Assembly (NCBI RefSeq): GCF_044344315.1
Contig: NZ_JBIJDC010000006.1
Span: 12,147-76,146 of the forward strand
Origin: Zoogloea sp044344315
Lineage (GTDB): Bacteria; Pseudomonadota; Gammaproteobacteria; Burkholderiales; Rhodocyclaceae
Direction: 5' to 3'
DNA length: 64,000 nt
Positions 25,739 to 39,779 of this stretch are shown in pieces. Made by a program: the position numbers and the translations under genes. Every line of letters starts with the position of its first letter. Within the stretch, counting starts at the first letter, position 1. The notes under the pieces are model-generated. The model had not been told where the DNA came from and ran no database searches. It was given only the letters and a program-made list of their open reading frames with translations.

Positions 25739-26665
25739 TCAGCTGCGCGGCACCTGGCTGAGCTGGCGCAGGGCGGCGACCTGATCGAGGATCGGCTGGG
25801 GAACCGGCAGGCTGCCATCGAGCATGACCCGGATGAGAGCCGCGTTGGCCTGGATCTCCGGATCGTCGGGCTGGCCGTCGATGGGGGGCGCGCCCCCTTC
25901 TTCGGCGGGAAAGGCGACGTGGGCCTGGCCGTTGGCGAAGGCTTCGAGGCGCGGCCGCCGGCGGGGATTGGCGTAGGCTTCGCCCTCGGTGCCACGCAGC
26001 AGCAGGGCGACGCTACCCTGGGCCACGAGGTGGCCGTGCATACGCTCCAGATATTCGGGGTGGGTCACGGAGACGACGCGCACGCTGTGGCCGGGGGCCG
26101 GGTCGAGGAGCTTGGCCAGGGTGTGGGCGCTGTTGCGTACGCCCAGGCGCGGGCGCAGGGCCAGCAAGGGGTCGAGGCCGGGGGCCAGGGCGTCCAGGGG
26201 CAGGCAGGCGAGGTGGTTGCTGGCGAGGCGGGCTTCGGCGTCGGCAAGGCTGGCGGCCGGGGTGATACCGAGGGCTTCAAGGAGGGCAAAGGGGCTGACC
26301 CGGCTCTCGAAGTCGTGGCGGCCCTGGATCAGCACCGGAATTCCCTCGCGGGCCAGCAGCAGCGCCAGCAGGGGCATCAGGTTGGCCTGGCGGCGGGCGC
26401 CGTTGTAAGTGGGCAGCACCACCAGGCGCGGGCCCGGCGGCACGGCCACGTGGGCGGTGCGGGCGTCGAGGGCGCGCTGGAAACCGAGCAGCTCGTCCGG
26501 CGATTCAGCCTTGATGCGCATGGACAGGATGATGGCGCCCAGCTCCAGGTCCGGCACGCGGCCATCCATCATGTCGCCGAAGAGGGCCTCGGCCTGATCG
26601 ATGGTGAGGGGTTTGGAGCCTTTCGGCCCGCGGCCGATTTCCTTGATGAAGGGGGCGTAGGACAT
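25739..26665 (-). CDS. ybiB: YbiB-family protein (anthranilate phosphoribosyltransferase-like fold)
   Basis: The 308-residue protein is of the TrpD2/YbiB group. It keeps the helical N-terminal domain (LTIDQAEALFGDMMDGRVPDLELGAIILSMRIK) and the alpha/beta domain of glycosyltransferase family 3. The PRPP-binding loops are altered (PTYNGARRQ, RNSAHTLAKLL), which fits YbiB, a nucleic-acid-binding homologue, rather than a tryptophan enzyme. No trp genes are nearby. It is a single gene. Confidence 0.82.
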   Translation of the reverse strand: MSYAPFIKEIGRGPKGSKPLTIDQAEALFGDMMDGRVPDLELGAIILSMRIKAESPDELLGFQRALDARTAHVAVPPGPRLVVLPTYNGARRQANLMPLLALLLAREGIPVLIQGRHDFESRVSPFALLEALGITPAASLADAEARLASNHLACLPLDALAPGLDPLLALRPRLGVRNSAHTLAKLLDPAPGHSVRVVSVTHPEYLERMHGHLVAQGSVALLLRGTEGEAYANPRRRPRLEAFANGQAHVAFPAEEGGAPPIDGQPDDPEIQANAALIRVMLDGSLPVPQPILDQVAALRQLSQVPRS

Positions 26666-26817
26666 GATGGACAGGGTGACGGGGTTTCAGATCCGGCGAG
26701 TGTAGCGGATGCGGCGGCGCAGCAGTCGCGCCGTGCTGCGCATGGCTCGGTCTAGCGGGTGGCGTCCCCCGGCGCCTGGGTGCATGCTGTGCTGATCTGT
26801 CACTGGGGGTGGGCGCG

Positions 26818-27978
26818 ATGAAACGATGGCTGCAGGGAGGTGTGTGGGCGGGGCTCGGAAGAAGGCTGGCACTGGGTATGGGCTTGGTATTGTCCGCCGG
26901 CATCTGCACCGGGGCAGGGTTGCCGGTGGAGCGCCTGCGCCTGCCGCCCGGCTTCCGGATCGAGGTGCTTACCGATCAGGTGCCCAATGCCCGGGGGATG
27001 GCCCTGGGGGATTTCTCGGGCGGGCGTGGCGTGGTGTATGTGGGCAGCCGTGAGGCGGGCCAGGTGTATGGGGTGGAGATCGACGCCGGCCGTGCCGCCT
27101 GGGTCCATGTGCTGGCCCGGGGGCTGACCCAGCCGGTTGGGGTGGCCTGGCGCGACGGTAGCCTGTACGTCTCCGAGGTGTCGCGCATCGTCGCCCTCGA
27201 TGGGGTGGCGGCGCGCCTGGCACGGCCCCCGGTGCCGCGGGTGGTGACCGGACGCTTCCCGGGGGAGCGCCACCACGGCTGGAAGTTCATTGCCTTCGGC
27301 CCGGACGGCTGGCTCTACGTGCCGGTGGGGGCGCCCTGCAATGTGTGCGAGAAGGACGAGGGCCGCTATGCCAACATCCAGCGCATCCGCCCGGATGGCA
27401 GCGGGGCCGAGGTGGTGGCCCGCGGGGTGCGCAACACGGTGGGCTTCGACTGGCACCCCCAGGATGGGCGCTTGTGGTTCACCGACAATGGCCGCGACAT
27501 GCTGGGGGACGATGTACCGTCCGACGAGCTCAACCGCCTGAATCGCCCTGGCGAGCACTTCGGCTTTCCCTATTGTCACCAGGGTGACCTGCCCGACCCG
27601 GAGTTTGGCAAGGCCCGCCCCTGCGCTGATTTCACGCCGCCGGTGCTGAAGCTCGGCGCCCATGTGGCGGCCCTGGGCATGCGCTTCTACCGGGGCACGA
27701 TGTTCCCGGCTGCCTATCGCCACACGCTGCTGATTGCCGAGCACGGCTCCTGGAACCGCAGCCGCAAGTCCGGCTATCGGGTGGTCCGGGTGGACACCGA
27801 TGTGGCGGGCAAAAACGTGCATCAGGAGGTGTTTGTGGAGGGCTGGCTGGAGGTGGGCGGGGACGGCCGCGAGCGGGTGTGGGGCCGTCCGGCCGATGTA
27901 CTGGAACTGCCCGATGGCTCGGTGCTGATCAGCGACGACCTGGCCGGGGCGATCTACCGCGTCAGCTACGGGGGCTGA
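26818..27978 (+). CDS. Exported PQQ-dependent sugar dehydrogenase-like protein (L-sorbosone dehydrogenase type)
   Basis: The 386-residue protein has a signal peptide (about 1-33, hydrophobic core LALGMGLVLSAGI) and a six-bladed beta-propeller of the soluble glucose/sorbosone dehydrogenase family. Recognisable elements are VYVGSREAGQVYGVE, HHGWKFIAFGPDGWLYV, WFTDNGRDMLGDDVPSDELN, IAEHGSWNRS and GRPADVLELPDGSVLISDD. Four cysteines (APCNVC and a CH...C pair) could form disulfides in the periplasm. A GTG three codons upstream is possible. The substrate is unknown and no PQQ synthesis gene is nearby. Confidence 0.82.
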   Translation: MKRWLQGGVWAGLGRRLALGMGLVLSAGICTGAGLPVERLRLPPGFRIEVLTDQVPNARGMALGDFSGGRGVVYVGSREAGQVYGVEIDAGRAAWVHVLARGLTQPVGVAWRDGSLYVSEVSRIVALDGVAARLARPPVPRVVTGRFPGERHHGWKFIAFGPDGWLYVPVGAPCNVCEKDEGRYANIQRIRPDGSGAEVVARGVRNTVGFDWHPQDGRLWFTDNGRDMLGDDVPSDELNRLNRPGEHFGFPYCHQGDLPDPEFGKARPCADFTPPVLKLGAHVAALGMRFYRGTMFPAAYRHTLLIAEHGSWNRSRKSGYRVVRVDTDVAGKNVHQEVFVEGWLEVGGDGRERVWGRPADVLELPDGSVLISDDLAGAIYRVSYGG

Positions 27979-28053
27979 GCGGGCGTGCCCTGATTGCGCT
28001 GTAGGGCGGTGGCGGCTAGGCTCGCTTCTTTTTTCCGGCAACAGGGACACGTC

Positions 28054-28926
28054 ATGAAGGTTGGTTTCATCGGTCTGGGCATCATGGGGCGCCCCATGGC
28101 CCTCAATATCCTCAAGGGTGGGTTTGACCTCACCGTGTGGGCACGCCGTGCCGAATCCATGGCGCCGCTGCTCGAAGCCGGCGCCAAAGGCGCAGCCAGC
28201 GCTGCCGAGGTGGCGGCGGGCTGCGACGTGGTGTTCTCCATGGTGGCCGACGCCGCCGACGTGGAGCAGGTGGCCCTGGGGGCTGGCGGCGTGGCCGAAG
28301 GCGCGCGGGCCGGGTTGATCTACGTGGACATGAGCACCATCGCTCCGGCGGCAGCCCAGTCGATCTCGGCCCGCCTGCTGGACAAGGGCGTGACCATGCT
28401 CGACGCCCCCGTGTCGGGTGGCGAAGTGGGGGCCATCAGTGGCGGCCTGACCATCATGGTGGGCGGTGACGCGGCGGCCTTCGCCAAGGTCGAGCCCCTG
28501 TTTGCCCGCATGGGCAAGGCGGCCACCCTGATCGGTGGGCCGGGGGCCGGGCAGGTGGCCAAGGCCTGCAACCAGATCCTCACCGGCGTCGGTGTGCTGG
28601 CGGTGGCGGAGGCCTTCAACTTTGCCCGCAAGAGCGGCGTGGATGCCGGCAAGGTGCGTGAGGCGCTGCTGGGCGGCTTTGCCTACAGCCGTATCCTCGA
28701 GAACCACGGCCAGCGCATGCTCGACCGCAACTTCAAGCCCGGCTTCAAGGCCTGGATGCACCAGAAGGACATGAACATCGTCATGCAGGAGGCCCATCGC
28801 CTGGGCCTGATGCTGCCCAGCAGCGCCGCCACCGCCCAGCTTTTCAATGCCATGGTGGGCAGCGGTATGGGTGAGGAGGATTCCGTCGCCGCCCTCAAAC
28901 TGCTGGAAAGCCTGTCGGGGGAATGA
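28054..28926 (+). CDS. Beta-hydroxyacid dehydrogenase (GarR/GlxR-like), copy 1
   Basis: This 290-residue NAD(P)-dependent enzyme of the 3-hydroxyisobutyrate / tartronate-semialdehyde reductase family has the dinucleotide fold GFIGLGIMGRPMALN at the start. The substrate-binding DAPVSGGEVGA lies at 117-127, with catalytic Lys170 in GAGQVAKACNQ. The ATG at 28054 sits at the family's standard start. It is followed by a collinear paralogue starting two bases after its stop. The exact substrate cannot be assigned. Confidence 0.85.
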   Translation: MKVGFIGLGIMGRPMALNILKGGFDLTVWARRAESMAPLLEAGAKGAASAAEVAAGCDVVFSMVADAADVEQVALGAGGVAEGARAGLIYVDMSTIAPAAAQSISARLLDKGVTMLDAPVSGGEVGAISGGLTIMVGGDAAAFAKVEPLFARMGKAATLIGGPGAGQVAKACNQILTGVGVLAVAEAFNFARKSGVDAGKVREALLGGFAYSRILENHGQRMLDRNFKPGFKAWMHQKDMNIVMQEAHRLGLMLPSSAATAQLFNAMVGSGMGEEDSVAALKLLESLSGE

Positions 28927-28927
28927 G

Positions 28928-29806
28928 GTGAAGGTCGGATTTGTCGGACTGGGGGTGATGGGCCGGCCGATGGCCGGGCATCTGATCGCGGCCGGCCACG
29001 AGGTGGCCGTATGGGCGCGCCGGCCTGAATCGGCAGCGCCCCTCGCCGAGGCCGGCGCCCGCGTGCATGCCACCCCGGCGGAGCTGGCGCGCCACTGCGA
29101 GGTGGTCATCTCGGTGGTGACGGCCAGCGCCGATGTGGAACACCTGGCCCTCGGGCCGGACGGGCTCATCGACGGCCTGGCGGAAGGCGCCATCCACGTG
29201 GACATGAGCACCATCGCGCCGGAGACGGCCCGCAAGGTGGCGGCGCGCTATGCGGAAAAGGGTATAGGCTGGTTGGATGCGCCCGTGTCCGGCGGCGAGG
29301 TGGGGGCCCGGGACGCCACCCTGGCCATCATGGCCGGCGGCGACGCCGCGGTGCTGGAGCGTGTCCGGCCACTGTTTGCCTGCCTGGGCAAGACCGTGGT
29401 GCACATCGGCCCGGCCGGTGCCGGCCAGGTGGCCAAGGCCTGCAACCAGATGATCATGGTCAACGCCATCCAGGCCTGCGCCGAGGCCATGCGCCTTGCC
29501 GATGCCCACGGGGTGGACCTGCACAAGGTGCGCGAGGCCCTGATGGGCGGCTCGGCAGCTTCGCGGGTGCTGGACGTGATGGGGGGGCGCATGGCGCGCC
29601 GGGATTTTGCCGCGGGCATCCAGTCACGCCTGCACCACAAGGATTTTGCGATCCTGATGGAGGAGGCCCGCCAGCTCGGCGCGCCCCTGCCGGTGGCCGC
29701 CCAGACCTGGCAGCAGCTCAACGCCCTGATGGCGATGGGCGGTGGCAGGGACGATACGGCCAGTCTGCTGCGGGTGCTTGAGCCGGTTCAATGCAAGGGA
29801 GCTTGA
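28928..29806 (+). CDS. Beta-hydroxyacid dehydrogenase, copy 2 (tandem paralogue)
   Basis: The 292-residue paralogue of the preceding gene aligns without gaps through at least residue 174, including DAPVSGGEVGA and Lys170, with roughly half of the residues identical by eye. It starts at GTG 28928 with a G-rich Shine-Dalgarno inside the end of copy 1. Divergence is spread evenly, so the duplication looks old and the two copies may have different substrates. Confidence 0.85.
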   Translation: MKVGFVGLGVMGRPMAGHLIAAGHEVAVWARRPESAAPLAEAGARVHATPAELARHCEVVISVVTASADVEHLALGPDGLIDGLAEGAIHVDMSTIAPETARKVAARYAEKGIGWLDAPVSGGEVGARDATLAIMAGGDAAVLERVRPLFACLGKTVVHIGPAGAGQVAKACNQMIMVNAIQACAEAMRLADAHGVDLHKVREALMGGSAASRVLDVMGGRMARRDFAAGIQSRLHHKDFAILMEEARQLGAPLPVAAQTWQQLNALMAMGGGRDDTASLLRVLEPVQCKGA

Positions 29807-29807
29807 C

Positions 29808-30332
29808 ATGACGAATGCAGCAGGACGACGCAAGTTTGCCGGGCTCCTGGCGACGGGCCTCGGCCTGACCGCTCTGGGGGGCTGTGCCGGGCTTCAACTG
29901 GGCATGAAGAAGCCGGAGGTGGCGGTGGTGGATATCCGCCCCCTGGACGGCACTCTGCTGGAGCAGCGCTTCATGCTGACCTTGCGGGTGACCAACCCGA
30001 ATAGTGTCGAGATCCCCATCGAGGGTCTGACCTTTCGGCTGGATCTCAACGGCCAGCAGTTTGCCACCGGCGTCAGCAACAAGCCGGTGGTCATCCCGCG
30101 CCTCGGCAACGGGCTGGTGGACGTGACCGCCACCACCGGGCTGGCGAGCCTGATGCGCCAGTTTCGCGAACTCGCCAAGGGGCGCGACCGGGTGGATTAC
30201 CGGGTACGCGGCCGCCTGGTGACCGGCAACTTCGGTGGCTTCGACTTCGACGAAACCGGCCAAGTGGGGATGCCGAAGGGCTTTGGCGAGGTGCAGCGGC
30301 GCGAACCGGTGCCGCCAGTGGAGCAGTTCTAG
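29808..30332 (+). CDS. LEA type 2 / WHy-domain lipoprotein
   Basis: The 174-residue protein has a lipoprotein signal with lipobox LGGC (modified Cys26) preceded by an RRKF pair that could also resemble a Tat motif. The mature part is a single immunoglobulin-like WHy domain (LTLRVTNPNSVEIPIEGLTFRLDLNGQQFATG). The residue after Cys is Ala, so outer-membrane sorting is expected. Related small lipoproteins are linked to desiccation or envelope stress by family only. AAGGGA precedes the ATG. Confidence 0.8.
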   Translation: MTNAAGRRKFAGLLATGLGLTALGGCAGLQLGMKKPEVAVVDIRPLDGTLLEQRFMLTLRVTNPNSVEIPIEGLTFRLDLNGQQFATGVSNKPVVIPRLGNGLVDVTATTGLASLMRQFRELAKGRDRVDYRVRGRLVTGNFGGFDFDETGQVGMPKGFGEVQRREPVPPVEQF

Positions 30333-30347
30333 ACTTTGCGGCGCCCG

Positions 30348-30364
30348 GGGGCCTGACCGGCCCC
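30348..30364. terminator. Short hairpin between convergent LEA lipoprotein and GGDEF-EAL genes
   Basis: GGGGCC-TGACC-GGCCCC lies in the 34-base gap between two converging stop codons. It is GC-rich but lacks a clear T-run. Confidence 0.4.
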
Positions 30365-30366
30365 TC

Positions 30367-33180
30367 TTACATGGGCGCCAGAGATACCATCCGCGATGCC
30401 CGTAGGCCGCGTAACAGCTGGGTCATGTCGGTGGCGCTGATGGGGCGGCTGCACAGGTAGCCCTGGTAGGCGTCACAGCGCCAGCGGCGCAGCAGGGCCA
30501 GCTGGGCTTCGGTTTCGACGCCTTCGGCGATGACTTCCAGGCGCAGGGTGTGGGCCATGGCGACGATGGTCTGGGCGATGGCGGCGTCGTCGGGTTCGGT
30601 GACGATGTCCTTGATGAAGGAGCGGTCGATCTTGAGTCGGTCGATGGGGAAGCGTTTGAGGTTGGCCAGGCTCGAATAGCCGGTGCCGAAGTCGTCCACC
30701 GATAGTTGCAGGCCGAGCTTCTTGCATTCGGCCAGGATGCTGCGTGTGTGCTCGGGGTTGCGCATCACCAGGCTCTCGGTGAGTTCCAGGTCGAGGTAGG
30801 CGGGGGGCAGGCTGGCGTTGGTCAGGGCTGATTTGATGGTGTCGAGCAGCTCCGCGTCGTCGAACTGGCGGGCCGACAGGTTGACTCCCACCGGCACCCG
30901 GCAGATGCCCTCCCGCAGCCACACCTGGATTTGCCGGCAGGCCTCCTGCAGCACCCAGGCGCCGATGGGTACGATGAGGCCGCATTCTTCGGCGATGGGG
31001 ATGAATTTGTCCGGCGGGATCATGCTGCCGTCAGGCTGACGCCAGCGGATCAGGGCTTCCATGCCGATCAGCTCGCCGGAGAGGGTGTCTACCTGGGGCT
31101 GGTAGAAGAGTTCCAGCTGATTCTCATCCAGCGCATGGCGCAGGCGGTTTTCCAGGTCGAGCCGCTCGGAGTAGCGCGCCGACAGGCCATGGTCGAAGAA
31201 CTGGAAGTTGTTGCGGCCGCGCTCTTTGGCCAGGTACATGGCGGCGTCGGCGTTCTTGATCAGGGCTTCCCCGTCGTTGCCATCGTTGGGGTACAGGGCG
31301 ATGCCGATACTCGGGGTGACGGTGACCTGCTGGCTGCACAGCTCGAAGGGGCGGGCCAGGCTGGCCAGGATGCGTTCGGCTACGTCTTCGGGCATGGAGC
31401 CTTCCTGCAGATCGTCCAGCACCACGACGAATTCATCCCCCCCGGTGCGCGCCACCATGTCGCCGTCACGCACGCAGGCTCTCAGGCGCTGGGCCACCGA
31501 CAGCAGCAGCTGGTCGCCGGCCTGGTGGCCGAGGGTGTCATTCACGTACTTGAAGCGGTCCAGGTCGGTGAACAGTACAGCCACGCCCCGATGCCGCTCG
31601 CGGGCTGCATTCATGGCCTCCGCCAGGTGCTGGTTGAGCAGGGTGCGATTGGGCAGGGAGGTGAGGTTGTCGTAATGGGCGAGGTGGCGGATGCGGCTTT
31701 CGGCGGCCTGGCGCTGGGTGATGTCAGCGATGATGCCAAGATAGCCGCGGATCTGGCGCTGGCTGTCCCGCACCACCGAGATGGCGATGTTGGCCGGGAA
31801 GGTGCTGCCGTCCCGACGCCGCAGGGTGATCTCCCGGGGTTCCAGGTGGCCACTGCCGGTTTCGTCGGCCAGGGCGGCAAAACCGTTGGCCTTGTGGGCG
31901 AGGGTCCAGCGGGCGATGTCTTCGGCGGTGTGGAAGACCAGCGGGGTCTCGTTGCCGATGAGCTCCCCGGCCTGGTGCCCGAACAGGCGCTCGGCGGCCG
32001 GGTTGAGGACGCGGATGATGCCGGCGGAGTCGGTGTAGACGATGGCGTATTCGGCGCAGTCGAGGATAGCCCGCTGCAGGGAGGTGGTCTCGCGCAGCAG
32101 GGTTTCGGCCTTGGCGTGCTTGTCGACTTCCGTTTCGAGGAGGCGATTGGTCTCGCCGAGGGCCTTCACGTACTGGCCGAGGGCGTCATTGGCGTCGGCC
32201 AGGGCGAGGGTCTTCTCCCGCACCTGATGGCGGATGGCGTCGGCCCGGGTCTGTAGCACGTAGAGCACGACGGCTGCCAGGATGCCCATCGACAGGCCGG
32301 CAAACAGGCGCCCACCGGCGTCCTGCCCGGGCAGTAGGGAATAGCTCAGGCCGGACGGCGCGGTGATCATCAGCCAGCGGCGGTCCGCCACTTTGATGGC
32401 ATCGGCGTAGGACATCTCGCCAATGCGGAAGTCCGGGCTGGTGTACAGGAAGCGCGGCTCGTCGGTGCCATCGACCAGTTCCAGCTCGAAGTGCAGTTTG
32501 GCGTCCCGGCTGATGGCGGGTTGCAGGGATTGCTCGATGAGCAGATCCACCGGGATCTCGATAAAGACCAGCTTCCGGTGCGGCTCCTCCGGCCGTTCGG
32601 GGGGGACCACGGGCAGGGTCACGAGTACCGCCTGGGCCTTGTCGCTGGTGCCTGGAGAGAGGAGGTAGGGCTGGCTGGCGGTGGGTTGGCCAGTGCGGGC
32701 GGCCCTGGCAATGCCGTCGTGGATGTGGGCCAGTTGACCGGCATCGGGCATGCGCGTAGCGGGAAACAGGCTGCCGGGTGTTGGCCCGCTCCCGCCCTCG
32801 TTCCCGGGGCCGGTACTGATGTCCACTACTGGTGTGTTGCCATCCAGCCGCATCAGGCCAGCGCGCAGGACTTCCGGATGGAGGTGCAGGACCGGGGCTG
32901 CAAGATGGGTAAAGGCCGGCGCACTGATGCCGGGCTGCAGGGCGATCTGGCGTTGCAGGGCATCTCCGTGGCCGAGGAGGTGAATCACGCGTTCCTGCAG
33001 GCGGGCGATCTGCTGCTGAGCGGTCAGCTGGAATTGGGTGCGTGTGGCGGCCAGTTGTTCTTCGACAGTAGAGTGGTAGTTCTCCAGGGTCAGCGCGGCG
33101 GCCACGGCGAACACCATTAGCGCCAGCCCGAAGCGGCGGAAAAAATCGACGACCGGGTGAGGTGTCGGGCTGGGCGGCAT
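30367..33180 (-). CDS. Membrane-bound PAS-GGDEF-EAL protein (c-di-GMP turnover)
   Basis: The 937-residue sensor has a TM helix near residues 16-34, a large periplasmic sensing region and a second TM near 290-310. A coiled linker, a PAS domain (about 375-490), GGDEF (about 460-620) and EAL (about 640-900) follow. The signature residues of both output domains are intact (RTGGDEF near 579; MEALIRW near 707), so both synthesis and hydrolysis of c-di-GMP are possible. In tandem proteins the EAL often dominates. The ATG at 33180 has AGGAG five bases upstream. It lies just downstream of an HD-GYP regulator on the same strand. Confidence 0.93.
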   Translation of the reverse strand: MPPSPTPHPVVDFFRRFGLALMVFAVAAALTLENYHSTVEEQLAATRTQFQLTAQQQIARLQERVIHLLGHGDALQRQIALQPGISAPAFTHLAAPVLHLHPEVLRAGLMRLDGNTPVVDISTGPGNEGGSGPTPGSLFPATRMPDAGQLAHIHDGIARAARTGQPTASQPYLLSPGTSDKAQAVLVTLPVVPPERPEEPHRKLVFIEIPVDLLIEQSLQPAISRDAKLHFELELVDGTDEPRFLYTSPDFRIGEMSYADAIKVADRRWLMITAPSGLSYSLLPGQDAGGRLFAGLSMGILAAVVLYVLQTRADAIRHQVREKTLALADANDALGQYVKALGETNRLLETEVDKHAKAETLLRETTSLQRAILDCAEYAIVYTDSAGIIRVLNPAAERLFGHQAGELIGNETPLVFHTAEDIARWTLAHKANGFAALADETGSGHLEPREITLRRRDGSTFPANIAISVVRDSQRQIRGYLGIIADITQRQAAESRIRHLAHYDNLTSLPNRTLLNQHLAEAMNAARERHRGVAVLFTDLDRFKYVNDTLGHQAGDQLLLSVAQRLRACVRDGDMVARTGGDEFVVVLDDLQEGSMPEDVAERILASLARPFELCSQQVTVTPSIGIALYPNDGNDGEALIKNADAAMYLAKERGRNNFQFFDHGLSARYSERLDLENRLRHALDENQLELFYQPQVDTLSGELIGMEALIRWRQPDGSMIPPDKFIPIAEECGLIVPIGAWVLQEACRQIQVWLREGICRVPVGVNLSARQFDDAELLDTIKSALTNASLPPAYLDLELTESLVMRNPEHTRSILAECKKLGLQLSVDDFGTGYSSLANLKRFPIDRLKIDRSFIKDIVTEPDDAAIAQTIVAMAHTLRLEVIAEGVETEAQLALLRRWRCDAYQGYLCSRPISATDMTQLLRGLRASRMVSLAPM

Positions 33181-33322
33181 CACGTCTCCTGTTGGGCCTG
33201 GCTCCGGAGTGGGGCTGTGCTGTGCCTCTTCTGCTTGGGCCAGCTTTTAACGGATGTCGAACGGCGTTCTTGAGCCCGCCCGGAGACCTTAGGGCGTCGC
33301 GCGCGAGGCTGCCGGGCCGGCC

Positions 33323-34486
33323 TCAGTTGCCGAAGACGATGCGTAGCCGCTCGGCTTCACGCTCCGCGCTGTCGGCAGGGTCGGTGCTGTCGGCAAAGCG
33401 CTGGGCAATCAGCTGGAACTCGCCTTGCAGGGCCAGGAAGGCGTCGAGAATGTCCGGGTCGAAATGGCTGCCGCGGCCGTCCCGCAGGATCGCCACTGCG
33501 TCGCCGTGGGGCAGGGCGGGCTTGTACACTCTCTGGCTGATCAGCGCATCGTAGACGTCGGCGACGGCCATCAGGCGCGCCGACAGGGGGATACGTTCGC
33601 CGCTCAGGCCAAGCGGATACCCGCTGCCATCCCATTTTTCCTGGTGGGAGAAGGCGATCTCCTTGGCAAAGCGCAGGAAGCTTGCGGCGATGCCGAACAG
33701 GGCCTCCGCCTTGGCGATGGCGTCCCGGCCAAGGGTGGTGTGGGTCTTCATGATCTCGAACTCGGCGGGGGTGAGCTTGCCGGGCTTGAGGAGGATGCGG
33801 TCGGGAATGCCGACCTTGCCGATGTCGTGCAGCGGCGCCGACTTGTACATCAGTTCGATGTTGCCGTCGGTGAGTTCGGCGGCGAAGCGTGGGTGGTTCT
33901 GCAGGTGTCTGGCGAGGGTGCGCAGATACATCTGGGTACGCCGGATGTGGTTGCCGGTTTCGTTGTCGCGGGTCTCCGCCAGGGAGGCCATGGCGACGAT
34001 GGTGGCGTCCTGGATCAGGCCGAGCTCCCGGGTGCGCCGTACCACCTCGTTTTCCAGGTAGGCGTTGCGGTCACGCAGGAAGTCGCTGGCGGCCTTCAGG
34101 GTGAGGTGGTTGCGGATGCGGGTCAGCACCAGGGGCGGGCTGATGGGCTTGGCGATGTAGTCCACCGCGCCGGCGTCAAAGCCCAGCTGCTCGTCCACCT
34201 CCTCGTTGCGGATGGTCAGGAAGATCACCGGGATGCTGGCGGTGAGGGGGTCGTCCATGAGCTGGCGACACACCTCGAAGCCGTCCCGGTCGGGCATGCT
34301 GATGTCGAGCAGGATGAGATCGGGCAGGGGCTTGCTGGCGGCGAGCGCCAGGGCACGCTCGCCGTTTGTGGCGATGCGGGTGCGGAAGCCGGCCCGGTGC
34401 AGGCAGTTCACGATGGGTTCGATGGAGTCCGGGGCGTCGTCGACGACCAGGATCAGCGGGTGGAGCGGATCGGCGGGCGGTGGCAC
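33323..34486 (-). CDS. Response regulator with HD-GYP output (c-di-GMP phosphodiesterase)
   Basis: An N-terminal receiver domain has the phospho-acceptor Asp in LILLDISMPD and the conserved Lys in YIAKPI. A short helix linker leads to an HD-GYP domain with HDIGK and DGSGYP motifs intact. It hydrolyses c-di-GMP to pGpG or GMP when phosphorylated (family knowledge). The GTG at 34486 was chosen because AGGAGA lies six bases upstream. An in-frame ATG at 34537, two bases after the stop of the hybrid kinase, lacks a Shine-Dalgarno but would give 404 residues. Tight linkage makes the upstream hybrid kinase its likely partner. Confidence 0.9.
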   Translation of the reverse strand: MPPPADPLHPLILVVDDAPDSIEPIVNCLHRAGFRTRIATNGERALALAASKPLPDLILLDISMPDRDGFEVCRQLMDDPLTASIPVIFLTIRNEEVDEQLGFDAGAVDYIAKPISPPLVLTRIRNHLTLKAASDFLRDRNAYLENEVVRRTRELGLIQDATIVAMASLAETRDNETGNHIRRTQMYLRTLARHLQNHPRFAAELTDGNIELMYKSAPLHDIGKVGIPDRILLKPGKLTPAEFEIMKTHTTLGRDAIAKAEALFGIAASFLRFAKEIAFSHQEKWDGSGYPLGLSGERIPLSARLMAVADVYDALISQRVYKPALPHGDAVAILRDGRGSHFDPDILDAFLALQGEFQLIAQRFADSTDPADSAEREAERLRIVFGN

Positions 34487-34539
34487 GGTGTTCTCCTGGC
34501 GCAATTCAGCGGGCTGCGGGGCAGACGCCCCCGGCATTG

Positions 34540-39075
<4,536 letters not shown>

Positions 39076-39085
39076 GGTGTGGGGA

Positions 39086-39757
39086 TCAGTCCGGCGCGGC
39101 GTGGCCATCCGTGGCGCTGGCCTGGGGCGTTCCGTAGCTCTGGAAGCGGGCGATGACCTCGGCCATCTCGGCGGCGCTCAGGAGCGTCGGCTGGCCCAGC
39201 TGGCAGGTGCGCCAGTACTGCTCGCAGAGGGTTTCGAATTCGATGGCCAGGGCCAGGCTGCGACGCAGATCGGTGCCAAAGACAAGCATGCCGTGATTGG
39301 CCAGCAGACAGGCGTTGCGCCCTTCCAGCGCGGCCAGGGCGCCATCGGACAGGGCCTGGGTACCGAAGGTGGCGTAAGGGGCACAGCGGATGTCGTCTCC
39401 GCCGAAACGGGCGATCATGTAATGGAAGGGCGGGATGCCCCGCCGCAGGCAGGCCAGGGCAGTGGCGAAGGGCGAGTGCGCGTGCAGTACGGCGCCGGCT
39501 TCAGGATGGGCGGCGAGGATGTCCCGATGGATGCGCCATTCGCTGGATGGGGCGTAAGGCCCCTGCCAGCTGCCGTCCATGGCTACCAGGGCCATGTCGC
39601 CGTCGGTGCAGTCTTCGTAGCTGCGCCCGCTGGGCGTGATCAGGAAACCCCGGGCGCAGCGCACGCTGGCATTGCCGGCGGTGCCAGCGTTGAGTCCGCT
39701 ACTGGCCATCGATCGGGCGGTGGCCAGCAGGCCGGCACGCAGCACATTCTCGTTCAT
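39086..39757 (-). CDS. Class II aldolase (fuculose-phosphate-aldolase-like; candidate 5-methylthioribulose-1-P aldolase)
   Basis: The 223-residue zinc-dependent class II aldolase/adducin-family protein has zinc ligands H92, H94 (HAHSPF) and H155 (NHGM), with catalytic Glu73. The pattern PYATFGTQALSDGALAAL is closer to L-fuculose-phosphate aldolase than to methylthioribulose dehydratase MtnB. The gene lies 22 bases after mtnA on the same strand. That pairing is the one described for the DHAP shunt, in which an aldolase (Ald2) splits the sugar phosphate into dihydroxyacetone phosphate and an aldehyde. MtnB activity cannot be excluded from sequence alone. Confidence 0.82.
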   Translation of the reverse strand: MNENVLRAGLLATARSMASSGLNAGTAGNASVRCARGFLITPSGRSYEDCTDGDMALVAMDGSWQGPYAPSSEWRIHRDILAAHPEAGAVLHAHSPFATALACLRRGIPPFHYMIARFGGDDIRCAPYATFGTQALSDGALAALEGRNACLLANHGMLVFGTDLRRSLALAIEFETLCEQYWRTCQLGQPTLLSAAEMAEVIARFQSYGTPQASATDGHAAPD

Positions 39758-39779
39758 CGCAAGTCTCCGGTCGGGCGGT

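Noticed and set aside
26800..29235. An 811-codon minus-strand frame
   Set aside because: It spans several well-supported plus-strand genes in antisense and has low-complexity His/Gln/Ala composition.
39086..39757. Annotation of the class II aldolase as MtnB
   Set aside because: The sequence pattern around the zinc site and PYATFGT segment is closer to fuculose-phosphate aldolase; kept as an alternative only.
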